Translations under genes and position numbers: made by a program
Shown: positions 1-5,312 of the stretch, in pieces
Position numbering within the stretch: position 1 is the first letter of the stretch
How the letters are laid out: each line of letters begins with the position of its first letter
Source of the DNA: Pseudomonadota bacterium
GTDB taxonomy: Bacteria; Pseudomonadota; Gammaproteobacteria; Burkholderiales; Burkholderiaceae_C
Length of the DNA stretch: 5,312 bases
NCBI GenBank assembly: GCA_021798395.1
Contig: JAJZHS010000196.1
Span: forward strand, 1-5,312
Direction: 5' to 3'
Notes under the pieces: model-generated
The model's database searches: none
What the model saw: the letters and a program-made list of their open reading frames with translations, nothing else
Told to the model about the DNA's origin: nothing

Positions 1-153
1 CGCGCGCGCCAGCGCGGCGACCGCGGCACCCGCGCGTTGCATCAAGGTGCCCGGCGGCAGCGCAGCGGCGGCAACGCGCTCGCGCTGACGCAGTGCCGCT
101 TCGTCCCACAGCGGCCACGGCGCGTCGAGCGTCAAGGCGTCAAGGCGCTGCAT
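1..153 (-). CDS. nnr: NAD(P)H-hydrate epimerase / bifunctional NAD(P)HX repair enzyme, N-terminal fragment
   Basis: Only the first 51 codons are present; the gene continues beyond the left edge. The peptide starts MQRLDALTLDAPWPLWDEAA and continues with a basic helix and then LPPGTLMQRAGAAVAALARA. This matches the start of YjeF N-terminal domains, where a helix is followed by a 'LM-(E/Q)-RAG-AA' segment just before the NAD(P)HX-binding loop. The family epimerises damaged hydrated NAD(P)H; in bacteria it is usually fused to an ADP/ATP-dependent dehydratase domain, which would lie outside the window. The start is the ATG at 153-151. No strong Shine-Dalgarno sequence is seen upstream, only a weak GAAG. 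The gene diverges from aceA and shares its 248-base upstream region. The family call rests on a short N-terminal stretch, so a single-domain epimerase cannot be separated from the bifunctional form. Confidence 0.72.
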   Translation of the reverse strand, partial: MQRLDALTLDAPWPLWDEAALRQRERVAAAALPPGTLMQRAGAAVAALARA

Positions 154-256
154 CGGTCTTCGAGCCCCACGGTTTCAGCATATGCAACCGTTTTTTCATG
201 ATGCGAGAAATGAGTGTTGCGCAGCAGTGTGGAATCGTTCAGGATCGCGGATTGCT

Positions 257-280
257 GTTCTGCATAGCGCAATGCGGAAC
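257..280. promoter_or_regulatory. 24-bp imperfect palindrome, candidate operator upstream of aceA
   Basis: The arms GTTC (257-260) and GAAC (277-280) flank GCAT (262-265) and ATGC (272-275) around a GCGC centre (267-270). Ten of twelve base pairs match; the mismatches are 261/276 and 266/271. A further TTGC (252-255) and GCAA (281-284) extend the dyad if one T (256) is bulged. The site lies immediately upstream of the AT-rich promoter-like segment, about 120 bases before the aceA ATG and about 105 bases before the nnr start. The TTC...GAA outer arms resemble sites of dimeric HTH regulators such as the IclR family, which controls aceBA in enterobacteria. The regulator's identity is a guess; the dyad itself is directly visible. 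Confidence 0.5.
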
Positions 281-288
281 GCAACGTG

Positions 289-327
289 TTGAAATATAAG
301 GGCTAAAAATTTAGTCTTGTATAAGAT
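289..327 (+). promoter_or_regulatory. AT-rich promoter-like region of aceA
   Basis: This is the most AT-rich stretch of the spacer. It has TTGAAA (289-294), a good -35 match, and TATAAG at both 295-300 and 320-325, each five of six for a -10. No pair has the ideal 17-base spacing: TTGAAA to the second TATAAG is 25 bases, and the 17-base position (312-317, TAGTCT) is only a weak -10. A start site just after 327 would give a leader of about 70 bases. The rest of the 154-401 spacer shows no convincing gene; it includes a T-rich leader segment (375-384). Confidence 0.35.
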
Positions 328-389
328 AGAACTCATTGCTGCGGCGCAACGATCAGGTAAGCTTCAGGCATCGGTTTTTTGTTTCCTTC

Positions 390-394
390 GGAGA
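390..394 (+). promoter_or_regulatory. Shine-Dalgarno sequence fixing the aceA start
   Basis: GGAGA lies seven bases before the ATG at 402. It supports that start over the TTG at 336, which would add 22 residues unlike any isocitrate lyase N-terminus. GAGA (391-394) can also pair with TCTC (398-401) across a three-base loop, but a four-pair stem is too weak to claim regulation. Confidence 0.7.
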
Positions 395-401
395 TCGTCT
401 C

Positions 402-1709
402 ATGGCAACGCGCGAACAGCAAATTCAGCAGATCGAACAGGAATGGGCCAGCAATCCGCGCTGGAAGGGGATCCAGCGCGGCTATACGGCGGCCGACGTC
501 GTGCGGCTGCGCGGCTCGGTGCAGGCCGAGCACACGCTGGCGCGTCGGGGCGCCGAGCGCCTGTGGGCCTCGCTGCACGATGAACCCTTCATCAACGCGC
601 TGGGCGCGCTGACCGGCAACCAGGCGATGCAGCAGGTCAAGGCCGGGCTGAAGGCCATCTACCTGTCGGGCTGGCAAGTCGCCGGCGACGCCAACCTGGC
701 CGGCGAAATGTACCCGGACCAGTCGCTGTACCCGGCCAACTCGGTTCCGTCGGTGGTCAAGCGCATCAACAACACCCTGACCCGTGCCGACCAGATCCAG
801 TGGATGGAAGGCAAGAACCCGGACGACGCCGACTACGTCGACTATTTCGCGCCGATCGTCGCCGACGCCGAAGCCGGTTTCGGCGGTGTGCTCAACGCCT
901 TCGAACTGATGAAGTCGATGATCGAGGCCGGCGCCGCAGGCGTGCACTTCGAGGACCAGCTCGCCGCGGTGAAGAAGTGCGGCCACATGGGCGGCAAGGT
1001 TCTGGTGCCGACGCGCGAGGCGGTGGCCAAGCTGGTGTCGGCGCGCCTGGCGGCCGACGTGCTGGGGGTGTCGACCCTGCTGGTGGCGCGCACCGACGCC
1101 GAGGCGGCCGATCTGCTGACGGCGGATGTCGACGACAACGACAGGCCGTTCTGCACCGGCGAGCGCACCGTCGAGGGCTTCTACCGCACCCGCGCCGGCC
1201 TGGAGCAGGCGATCGCGCGCGGCCTGGCCTATGCGCCGTACGCCGACCTGGTCTGGTGCGAGACCGGCAAGCCCGACCTGGCGTACGCGAAGGCGTTCGC
1301 CGAAGCGATCCACGCCAAGTTCCCGGGCAAGATGCTGGCCTACAACTGCTCGCCTTCGTTCAACTGGAAGAAGAACCTGGACGACGCCACGATCGCCAAG
1401 TTCCAGAAGGAACTCGGCGCCATGGGCTACAAGTTCCAGTTCATCACCCTGGCCGGTTTCCATGCGCTGAACTACTCGATGTTCGAACTCGCGCACGGCT
1501 ACGCACGCAACCAGATGAGCGCCTTCGTCGCGCTTCAGGAAAGGGAGTTCGCCGCGTCCGAAAAGGGCTTCACCGCGGTGAAGCACCAGCGCGAAGTCGG
1601 CACCGGCTACTTCGACGCGGTGACCACGACCATCGAGCGCGAAGCGTCGACCGCGGCGCTGAAGGGGTCGACCGAAGACGAGCAGTTCTTCGACAAGAAG
1701 GTCGCCTGA
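402..1709 (+). CDS. aceA: Isocitrate lyase
   Basis: Cleaves isocitrate to glyoxylate and succinate, the entry step of the glyoxylate bypass used for growth on acetate and fatty acids; cytosolic, Mg2+-dependent, normally a homotetramer. The 435-residue product is the size of the enterobacterial type (about 434). It starts MATREQQIQQIEQEWASNPR. SGWQVAGD starts at Ser89. The catalytic signature KKCGHMGGK has its Cys at 193. RTD at 230-232 belongs to the metal/substrate site, and NCSPSFNW at 315-322 is the conserved substrate-binding loop. FQFITLAGFHALN and a charged C-terminal tail complete the family pattern, and no key residue is missing. The ATG at 402 has a good ribosome binding site. No malate synthase gene lies next to it; a strong terminator follows after 40 bases, so it is probably monocistronic. 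The palindrome at 257-280 is a candidate control site. Confidence 0.97.
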   Translation: MATREQQIQQIEQEWASNPRWKGIQRGYTAADVVRLRGSVQAEHTLARRGAERLWASLHDEPFINALGALTGNQAMQQVKAGLKAIYLSGWQVAGDANLAGEMYPDQSLYPANSVPSVVKRINNTLTRADQIQWMEGKNPDDADYVDYFAPIVADAEAGFGGVLNAFELMKSMIEAGAAGVHFEDQLAAVKKCGHMGGKVLVPTREAVAKLVSARLAADVLGVSTLLVARTDAEAADLLTADVDDNDRPFCTGERTVEGFYRTRAGLEQAIARGLAYAPYADLVWCETGKPDLAYAKAFAEAIHAKFPGKMLAYNCSPSFNWKKNLDDATIAKFQKELGAMGYKFQFITLAGFHALNYSMFELAHGYARNQMSAFVALQEREFAASEKGFTAVKHQREVGTGYFDAVTTTIEREASTAALKGSTEDEQFFDKKVA

Positions 1710-1749
1710 AGCCGCACGGACAACAAGTACCGAAGGAGACGACCTCTGG

Positions 1750-1780
1750 CCGGGCCCGATGATCGGGCCCGGTTTTTTTT
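1750..1780 (+). terminator. Rho-independent terminator of aceA
   Basis: A ten-pair GC-rich stem (1750-1759 with 1763-1772; left arm CCGGGCCCGA) closes a three-base TGA loop and is followed directly by eight T residues (1773-1780). It lies 40 bases after the aceA stop. The T-run is only on the plus-strand side, so the same hairpin is a poor intrinsic terminator for the convergent gene ending at 1801. Confidence 0.93.
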
Positions 1781-1800
1781 GCGCGTGCCGGCGCGGCCGT

Positions 1801-2172
1801 TCAGCGCCGTCCGCCTCCCGGGCCCATGCCTCCGCCTCCCGGGCCCATGCCTCCACCACCCGGGCCCATGCCCCCACCACCGCCGCCCGGGCCCATTCCG
1901 GCGCCCCCTGGCGGCGGCGTATCGGGCAGTTTGAAGCCGCGTTCGCGCGCGCGCTCCTGCATCTGACGGTGGTGCTCGGCGCGGATGCGTTCGCGTTCCC
2001 GGGCGGTTTTCGCCGCGCGCATGCGCGCGCGGTACTCGATGCGTTCGCGCCTCGTCATCAACTGGCTGCCGTAGATCTGTTGCTGCGCCTGCGCCGGCAG
2101 CGCGATGGCGCCGAGCAGCGCGGCACCGACGCCCAGCAGCATAGCCCGACGCGATGTCAAGGTCCTTTCCAT
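1801..2172 (-). CDS. Small exported protein with charged helical core and GMGPGGG-repeat tail, function unknown
   Basis: A 123-residue product starting at the ATG 2172-2170, with GGGAG (2184-2180) seven bases upstream. An in-frame ATG 24 codons further up is less likely because it would bury the signal sequence. Residues 1-29 look like a signal peptide: an SRRAMLLG start, a hydrophobic stretch 11-26 and an AQA cleavage site before Gln30. The twin arginine makes Tat export possible, but Sec is equally plausible. Residues 30-83 form a strongly charged, probably helical segment (IYGSQLMTRRERIEYRARMR, then RERERIRAEHHRQMQERARE, ending GFKLP). Similar YGSQLM-T..ER..YR segments are familiar from uncharacterised proteobacterial periplasmic proteins, from memory and not searched. 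Residues 86-123 are Pro/Gly/Met-rich, with four GMGPGGG copies ending in RR. It converges on aceA. No enzymatic motif is visible. Confidence 0.8.
   Translation of the reverse strand: MERTLTSRRAMLLGVGAALLGAIALPAQAQQQIYGSQLMTRRERIEYRARMRAAKTARERERIRAEHHRQMQERARERGFKLPDTPPPGGAGMGPGGGGGGMGPGGGGMGPGGGGMGPGGGRR
1817..1896. repeat. Tandem repeat encoding GMGPGGG units
   Basis: Four copies of CCCGGGCCCA start at 1817, 1838, 1859 and 1886, giving spacings of 21, 21 and 27 bases. The long unit adds two glycines. The array lies within the 3' end of the minus-strand exported-protein gene. Copies differ at third codon positions (CCTCCG against CCACCA), which suggests an established coding repeat and not a very recent duplication. 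Such arrays can change copy number by slippage. Confidence 0.9.
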
Positions 2173-2256
2173 TGTTTTTCTCCCGAAAGTCCGACCGCGC
2201 CGCCCGTGGCGCGATCGCCTTTCGCAGGCTAGTCGAGTGTGCACGGCGCGATGTTG

Positions 2257-2281
2257 ATCCAGCCGAGATTCGGCGCTGGAT
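2257..2281. promoter_or_regulatory. Inverted repeat in the divergent spacer
   Basis: ATCCAGC (2257-2263) pairs perfectly with GCTGGAT (2275-2281). The enclosed segment can also form GCCGA/TCGGC (2262-2266 with 2270-2274) as an alternative. No T-run follows on either strand, so it is not an intrinsic terminator. It lies between the start of the exported-protein gene and the FNR-like box, and could be an operator or a leader hairpin of the minus-strand transcript. Confidence 0.3.
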
Positions 2282-2313
2282 GTAACGTCGTGTGAGTCGG
2301 AGGTGGTTTCGCC

Positions 2314-2327
2314 TTGACATGCGTCAA
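2314..2327. promoter_or_regulatory. FNR/DNR-type palindromic box candidate upstream of the hflK-like operon
   Basis: TTGACATGCGTCAA is a perfect TTGAC-N4-GTCAA dyad, which fits the TTGAY-N4-RTCAA pattern bound by FNR, ANR and DNR/NnrR regulators. The dyad is centred at 2320.5. If TATGTT (2368-2373) is the -10, the start site would be near 2380 and the box near -60, close to a class I position; a class II arrangement would put the start near 2362. TTGACA (2314-2319) is also an exact sigma-70 -35 consensus, but no good -10 lies 16-18 bases downstream. Both readings are therefore open, and control of the divergent minus-strand gene cannot be excluded. Confidence 0.45.
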
Positions 2328-2368
2328 GCGGGCTCCGATTCGCCGCCGCGGAGGCGCCGATCCGTCGT

Positions 2369-3454
2369 ATGTTCGCGCACTTCGGTCGCGGCGCCCAGCC
2401 GGCGCGCGCGCCATCGCACGTCGAGGAGGATGCGTTGCAGCGCGAAGTCGCCGGACCGCCGGCAGCGGGTTGGAAGCCGTGGCTGGGCTACGTCGTCGAC
2501 GTACTCGATCTGCGCGGGCGCGGCCGCAGCCTGCTGGCCGGCCTGCTGGCCGTGGGTTGGGTGTTGAGCGGCTTCTACATGGTACAGCCCGACGAGCAGG
2601 GCATTGTGCTTCGCTTCGGACGCTGGATTGCGACCACCGCGCCCGGCGCGCACTACCACCTGCCGTGGCCGATCGAATCGGTGCGGCTGCCGCGGGTGAC
2701 GCGGATCAACGAAATGCAGCTCGGCACCGGTTCCGGGCCGGTGCTGCCCGACGGCCAGCAGATCCCGGCCAACCAGATGCTGACCGGAGACGAGAACATC
2801 GTCGAGGTCGGCTGCACGGTGTTCTGGCGCATCGGCAGCGCCGGCGCCTACCTGTTCAGCGTCAGCCACCCGCAGCACATGCTGAGGGTCGCCGCCGAAT
2901 CGGCGCTGCGCGACGTCGTCGCCCGCACGCCCCTGCAGGCGACCATGTCCAACGGCCGGCTGCAAGTGGCGCTGCAGACGCAGGCGCTGCTGCAGCGCTG
3001 GCTCGACGAGGAGAGGTCGGGAATCGTCGTCACCCAGGTGCAACTGCAGAAGGCGAACCCGCCGACCGAGGTGGTCGACGCGTTCAACGACGTGCAGCGT
3101 GCGCGCGCGGACCGCGAGCGCCTGCGCAACGTCGGCCTGGCCTACCGCAACAACGTCATTCCGACCGCGCACGGCATGGCCGCGCGCATCGTGCAGGACG
3201 CCTACGCCTACCAGGCGACCACGGTCGACGTCGCCCGCGGCCAGGCCAAGCGCTTCGACGCGCTGTACGCCACCTACCGCAAAGCGAAGAACGTGACCGC
3301 GTGGCGCCTGTACTACGACAGCATGGACGCGGTTCTGGCGCACGCCGGCAAGGTGGTGGTGATCGACTCCGGCAAGCAGGCAACGCCCGGAGTCATTCCC
3401 TACCTGAACCTGCCGAACGCGAACGCCGCGGCGCACGCCGGAGGTGCACGGTGA
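2369..3454 (+). CDS. hflK: HflK-like SPFH/Band 7 membrane protein
   Basis: HflK and HflC form an inner-membrane complex with most of its mass in the periplasm, which surrounds and modulates the FtsH protease. This 361-residue protein has a short N-terminal cytoplasmic part, one membrane segment (about 54-71, SLLAGLLAVGWVLSGFYMV), then the Band 7 start VQPDEQGIVLRFGRW (72-86) and PGAHYHLPWPIESV. The HflK pattern GDENIVEV...VFWRI and the helical QLQKANPP...AFNDVQRARADRERL follow, and the end is near VVVIDSG. It lacks the long Gly-rich N-terminus and Pro/Gln-rich C-terminus of classical HflK (about 419 residues in E. coli). The start is uncertain: the ATG at 2369 has GGAGG 14 bases away, whereas an in-frame TTG at 2435 has GAGGAGG five bases upstream, which would give 339 residues. 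The last four bases overlap the hflC-like start. The locus and the short form suggest a paralogue, so the symbol denotes family only. Confidence 0.88.
   Translation: MFAHFGRGAQPARAPSHVEEDALQREVAGPPAAGWKPWLGYVVDVLDLRGRGRSLLAGLLAVGWVLSGFYMVQPDEQGIVLRFGRWIATTAPGAHYHLPWPIESVRLPRVTRINEMQLGTGSGPVLPDGQQIPANQMLTGDENIVEVGCTVFWRIGSAGAYLFSVSHPQHMLRVAAESALRDVVARTPLQATMSNGRLQVALQTQALLQRWLDEERSGIVVTQVQLQKANPPTEVVDAFNDVQRARADRERLRNVGLAYRNNVIPTAHGMAARIVQDAYAYQATTVDVARGQAKRFDALYATYRKAKNVTAWRLYYDSMDAVLAHAGKVVVIDSGKQATPGVIPYLNLPNANAAAHAGGAR
2423..2429 (+). promoter_or_regulatory. Strong Shine-Dalgarno inside the annotated hflK-like 5' end
   Basis: GAGGAGG stands five bases before an in-frame TTG at 2435. It is better placed than any ribosome binding site for the ATG at 2369. 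The overlapping ATG at 2430 is out of frame. This favours TTG 2435 as the true or an alternative start of the hflK-like gene. Confidence 0.45.
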
Positions 3455-4329
3455 AGCCGGGCTGGGGCGGTGCCGGTTCGATCGCGGCGTTGCTCGCGCT
3501 GTGGGTCGCGGCGTCATCGGTCTACGTGCTGCCGCAGGGGCGCATCGACTTGCTGTTGCGCTTCGGCGCACCGGTTCGCGTCGACCGCACCGCCGGGCTG
3601 AAGTTCAAGATGCCTTTTTCCGATTCGGTGGAAATCTACGACGCGCGCCTGCAGACGCTGGCGCCGCCTCCGCAGGAACTGATCCTCGGCGACGAGAAGC
3701 GGCTGGCGGTCGAGACCTTCACGACCTACCGCATCGTCGACCCGCTGCGCTTCTACCAGACGGTGATGACCAACGGGCAGGCCCAGTTCCAGCTTGACCA
3801 GCTGGTCAGCACCTCGCTGCGCATGGTGCTGGGGACGGTTCCACTGAAGGCGCTGCTGTCGGCGCAGCGCAGGGCGGTGATCGCGCGCGTCGCCGCGGCC
3901 GTCGCGGCGAAGGCCGCGGCGCTGGGCATCGCCGTGCACGAAGTCAGGCTGCACCGCGCCGACCTGCCGCTGGCGGCCAGCCGGTCGGTCTACGCGCGCA
4001 TGCGCTCGTCGCGCCAGCGCGAGGCCAAGGAGCTGCGCGCGCAGGGAGCCGAATGGCAGCAGGAGATCGAGGCCAAGGCCGACCGCGAGCGCACGCAGAT
4101 CCTTGCCCAGGCGAAGCAGACCAGCCAGATCATCCGCGGCCAGGCCGACGCGCAGGCCAACCGCATCCTCAGCCAGGCGTACGACCGCGACCCGACGTTC
4201 TATCGCTACTACCGCGCGCTGCTGACCTACCGGCATGCGCTGGCCGCGTCGCGCGCGACCCTGGTGCTGAGCCCGGACTCGGCCGTGCTGCGCGCGCTCA
4301 AGCGCGGCCCGGCGGCAGCTGCGCGCTGA
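3451..4329 (+). CDS. hflC: HflC-like SPFH/Band 7 membrane protein
   Basis: Partner of the preceding HflK-like protein, expected to form a hetero-oligomeric membrane assembly with it. The GTG start overlaps the upstream stop as GTGA, and GGAGG (3440-3444) lies six bases before it, a layout typical of translational coupling and balanced synthesis. The 292-residue product has a membrane segment at about 9-27, then QGRIDLLLRFGAPVRV and AGLKFKMPFSDSVEIYDARL, the Band 7 core. The HflC pattern GIAVHEVRLHRADLP..ASRSVYARMRSSRQREAKELRAQG follows, with a long charged helix (EIEAKADRERTQILAQAK), the QAYDRDPTFYRYYRALLTYR segment and the LVLSPDSAVLRAL end. All parts match HflC, but it is about 40 residues shorter than the E. 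coli protein (334). In this family the protease-like Band 7 name does not imply catalysis. As for hflK, the paralogue status is inferred from context. Confidence 0.9.
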   Translation: MKPGWGGAGSIAALLALWVAASSVYVLPQGRIDLLLRFGAPVRVDRTAGLKFKMPFSDSVEIYDARLQTLAPPPQELILGDEKRLAVETFTTYRIVDPLRFYQTVMTNGQAQFQLDQLVSTSLRMVLGTVPLKALLSAQRRAVIARVAAAVAAKAAALGIAVHEVRLHRADLPLAASRSVYARMRSSRQREAKELRAQGAEWQQEIEAKADRERTQILAQAKQTSQIIRGQADAQANRILSQAYDRDPTFYRYYRALLTYRHALAASRATLVLSPDSAVLRALKRGPAAAAR

Positions 4330-4352
4330 AGCGGCGCGGGGCCTCGAGCGAC

Positions 4353-5312
4353 ATGTCCCGGGACCTGGCCCTGCACCACAGGCTGCTGCGCGCGGCCAGC
4401 GTGCTCGGCCCCGGCCTGGTGGTGATGCTCGCCGACACCGACGCCGGCAGCGTGATCACGGTGGCGCAAAGCGGCGCGCAGTGGGGCTACCGCATGCTTG
4501 CGCTGCAATTGCTGGTGATCCCGCTGATGTTCGTCGCGCAGGAACTGACCGTGCGCTTGGCGCTGTGCACCGGGCGCGGCTTCGGCGAACTGGTGCTCGA
4601 GCGCTACGGCCGCGCGCTGGCATGGATTTCGATGGCCACCCTGGTGCTGAGCTGTTTCGGCGCGCTGGTCACCGAAATCAGCGGTCTGTCCGGAGTCGGC
4701 CAGCTGTTCGGCGTTCCGGTATGGGTCAGCGCGGCGGCGATCTGCACGGCGATTTTCGCCATGGTCGTCACCGGCAGCTACGCGTCGGTCGAGCGCATCG
4801 CGCTGGGCCTGGGAGCGTTCGAGCTGGCGTTCCTCGTGGTGGCCTGGGCCGCGCACCCGGACTGGTCAACGATCGGCCGCCAGATGCTGCAGCAGCCCGT
4901 GCACCAGCGCGACTACCTGTACCTGGTCGCGGCCAACCTGGGCACCAGCATCATGCCGTGGACGCTCTTCTACCAGCAGTCCGCGCTGATCGACAAAGGC
5001 ATGGGCCCCGGCGACTTGCGGGCCGCGCGGCTCGACACCCTGGCCGGCGCGGTGTTCTGCCAGGTCATCACGGTCGCCGTGCTGGTCGCCGCGGCGGCCG
5101 CGTTCGGCGGCGATGCGCGGCCGCTCGACAGCGTGCCGCAGATCGCCGAGGCGTTCACTCCGGCGCTCGGCGCCCTGGTCGGGCACGTCGTGTTCGCCAT
5201 GGCGCTGGCCGGAGGCGCGCTGGTGGCGACCATCGTCGTCAGCCTGTCGGCGGCGTGGGCGCTGGGCGAGATCCGCGGCCTGCGCCATTCGCTGGCCGCG
5301 CACCCGCGCGAA
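4353..5312 (+). CDS. NRAMP-superfamily metal ion transporter, C-terminus cut by window edge
   Basis: The frame is open for 320 codons from the ATG at 4353 to the right edge; full NRAMP proteins are usually 400-450 residues with 11 or so membrane helices, so roughly the first seven or eight are here. Helix 1 reads GPGLVVMLADTDAGSVITVA: Asp30 aligns with the metal-binding Asp of the canonical DPGN motif, but the motif is D-A-G-S (30-33). Helix 6 reads GTSIMPWTLFYQQSALIDKG: the metal-site Met (201) is kept, while the following canonical MPH is MPW. These changes place it outside the classical Mn/Fe MntH group, in a divergent NRAMP-like clade whose substrate cannot be told from sequence. It starts 23 bases after the hflC-like stop with no clear Shine-Dalgarno, suggesting coupling or reinitiation in one operon. 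There is no in-frame alternative start between the genes. Confidence 0.85.
   Translation, partial: MSRDLALHHRLLRAASVLGPGLVVMLADTDAGSVITVAQSGAQWGYRMLALQLLVIPLMFVAQELTVRLALCTGRGFGELVLERYGRALAWISMATLVLSCFGALVTEISGLSGVGQLFGVPVWVSAAAICTAIFAMVVTGSYASVERIALGLGAFELAFLVVAWAAHPDWSTIGRQMLQQPVHQRDYLYLVAANLGTSIMPWTLFYQQSALIDKGMGPGDLRAARLDTLAGAVFCQVITVAVLVAAAAAFGGDARPLDSVPQIAEAFTPALGALVGHVVFAMALAGGALVATIVVSLSAAWALGEIRGLRHSLAAHPRE

Noticed and set aside
130..146. Direct repeat GCGTCAAG at the nnr 5' end
   Set aside because: Two adjacent 8-base copies inside coding sequence; explained by the LDALTLDA peptide and too short to mean anything.
336..401. Upstream TTG extension of aceA
   Set aside because: The added 22 residues do not match isocitrate lyase N-termini, and the ATG at 402 has GGAGA at proper spacing.
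93..583. Small plus-strand frames across the nnr start and the spacer (93-299, 317-583)
   Set aside because: They overlap the nnr 5' end or aceA out of frame, have no Shine-Dalgarno and no resemblance to known proteins.
1733..1761. AAGGAG after aceA, suggesting a further gene starting at the ATG 1759
   Set aside because: The ATG is 20 bases away and inside the terminator hairpin; the frame that follows runs antisense to the exported-protein gene and is low complexity.
333..1880. A 515-codon open frame antisense to aceA
   Set aside because: It lies opposite a certain isocitrate lyase gene, is low-complexity Arg/Val/Gly/Ala-rich, and has no recognisable domain. It is the usual result of GC-rich third positions.
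1817..1896. Short regularly spaced repeats as a CRISPR-like array
   Set aside because: Units are contiguous coding repeats (GMGPGGG) of 21-27 bases without unique spacers.
2324..3571. A 415-codon open frame antisense to the hflK-like gene, and similar ones opposite hflC and the transporter (3514-4236, 4227-4856, 4866-5303)
   Set aside because: Compositionally biased mirror frames over genes with clear homology on the plus strand; no own ribosome binding sites or family motifs.

Overview
The window is GC-rich coding DNA that looks like a betaproteobacterium, probably Burkholderiales or Rhodocyclales. That placement is inferred from protein style, codon use and gene types; no marker gene is present. 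Six protein genes are supported. None shows a frameshift, and there is no rRNA, tRNA, CRISPR array or insertion sequence.

Left part (1-1780). The 5' end of an NAD(P)H-hydrate repair gene (nnr, minus strand) runs off the left edge. It diverges from aceA, which encodes isocitrate lyase, the first enzyme of the glyoxylate bypass. The 248-base spacer between them is AT-richer than its surroundings. It holds a 24-bp imperfect palindrome beside promoter-like AT-rich sequence, a plausible site for carbon-source control of aceA. aceA ends in a strong intrinsic terminator, so it appears to be transcribed alone.

Middle (1801-2368). A small minus-strand gene encodes an exported, charged protein with a (GMGPGGG)n tail, function unknown. 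Its 3' end carries tandem 21-bp repeats whose GGGCCC core also occurs in the aceA terminator stem. The divergent spacer 2173-2368 holds a hairpin and an exact TTGAC-N4-GTCAA dyad that resembles an FNR/DNR-type box.

Right part (2369-5312). Three plus-strand genes form a probable operon: an HflK-like and an HflC-like SPFH/Band 7 membrane protein whose reading frames overlap in GTGA, then 23 bases later an NRAMP-superfamily transporter that is cut by the right edge. The pair lacks the usual hflX/hisZ/purA neighbours in view, both proteins are shorter than the classical ones, and the transporter has altered metal-site motifs. The most interesting hypothesis here is a specialised SPFH scaffold paired with an atypical NRAMP-like carrier, possibly under oxygen- or nitric-oxide-responsive control.
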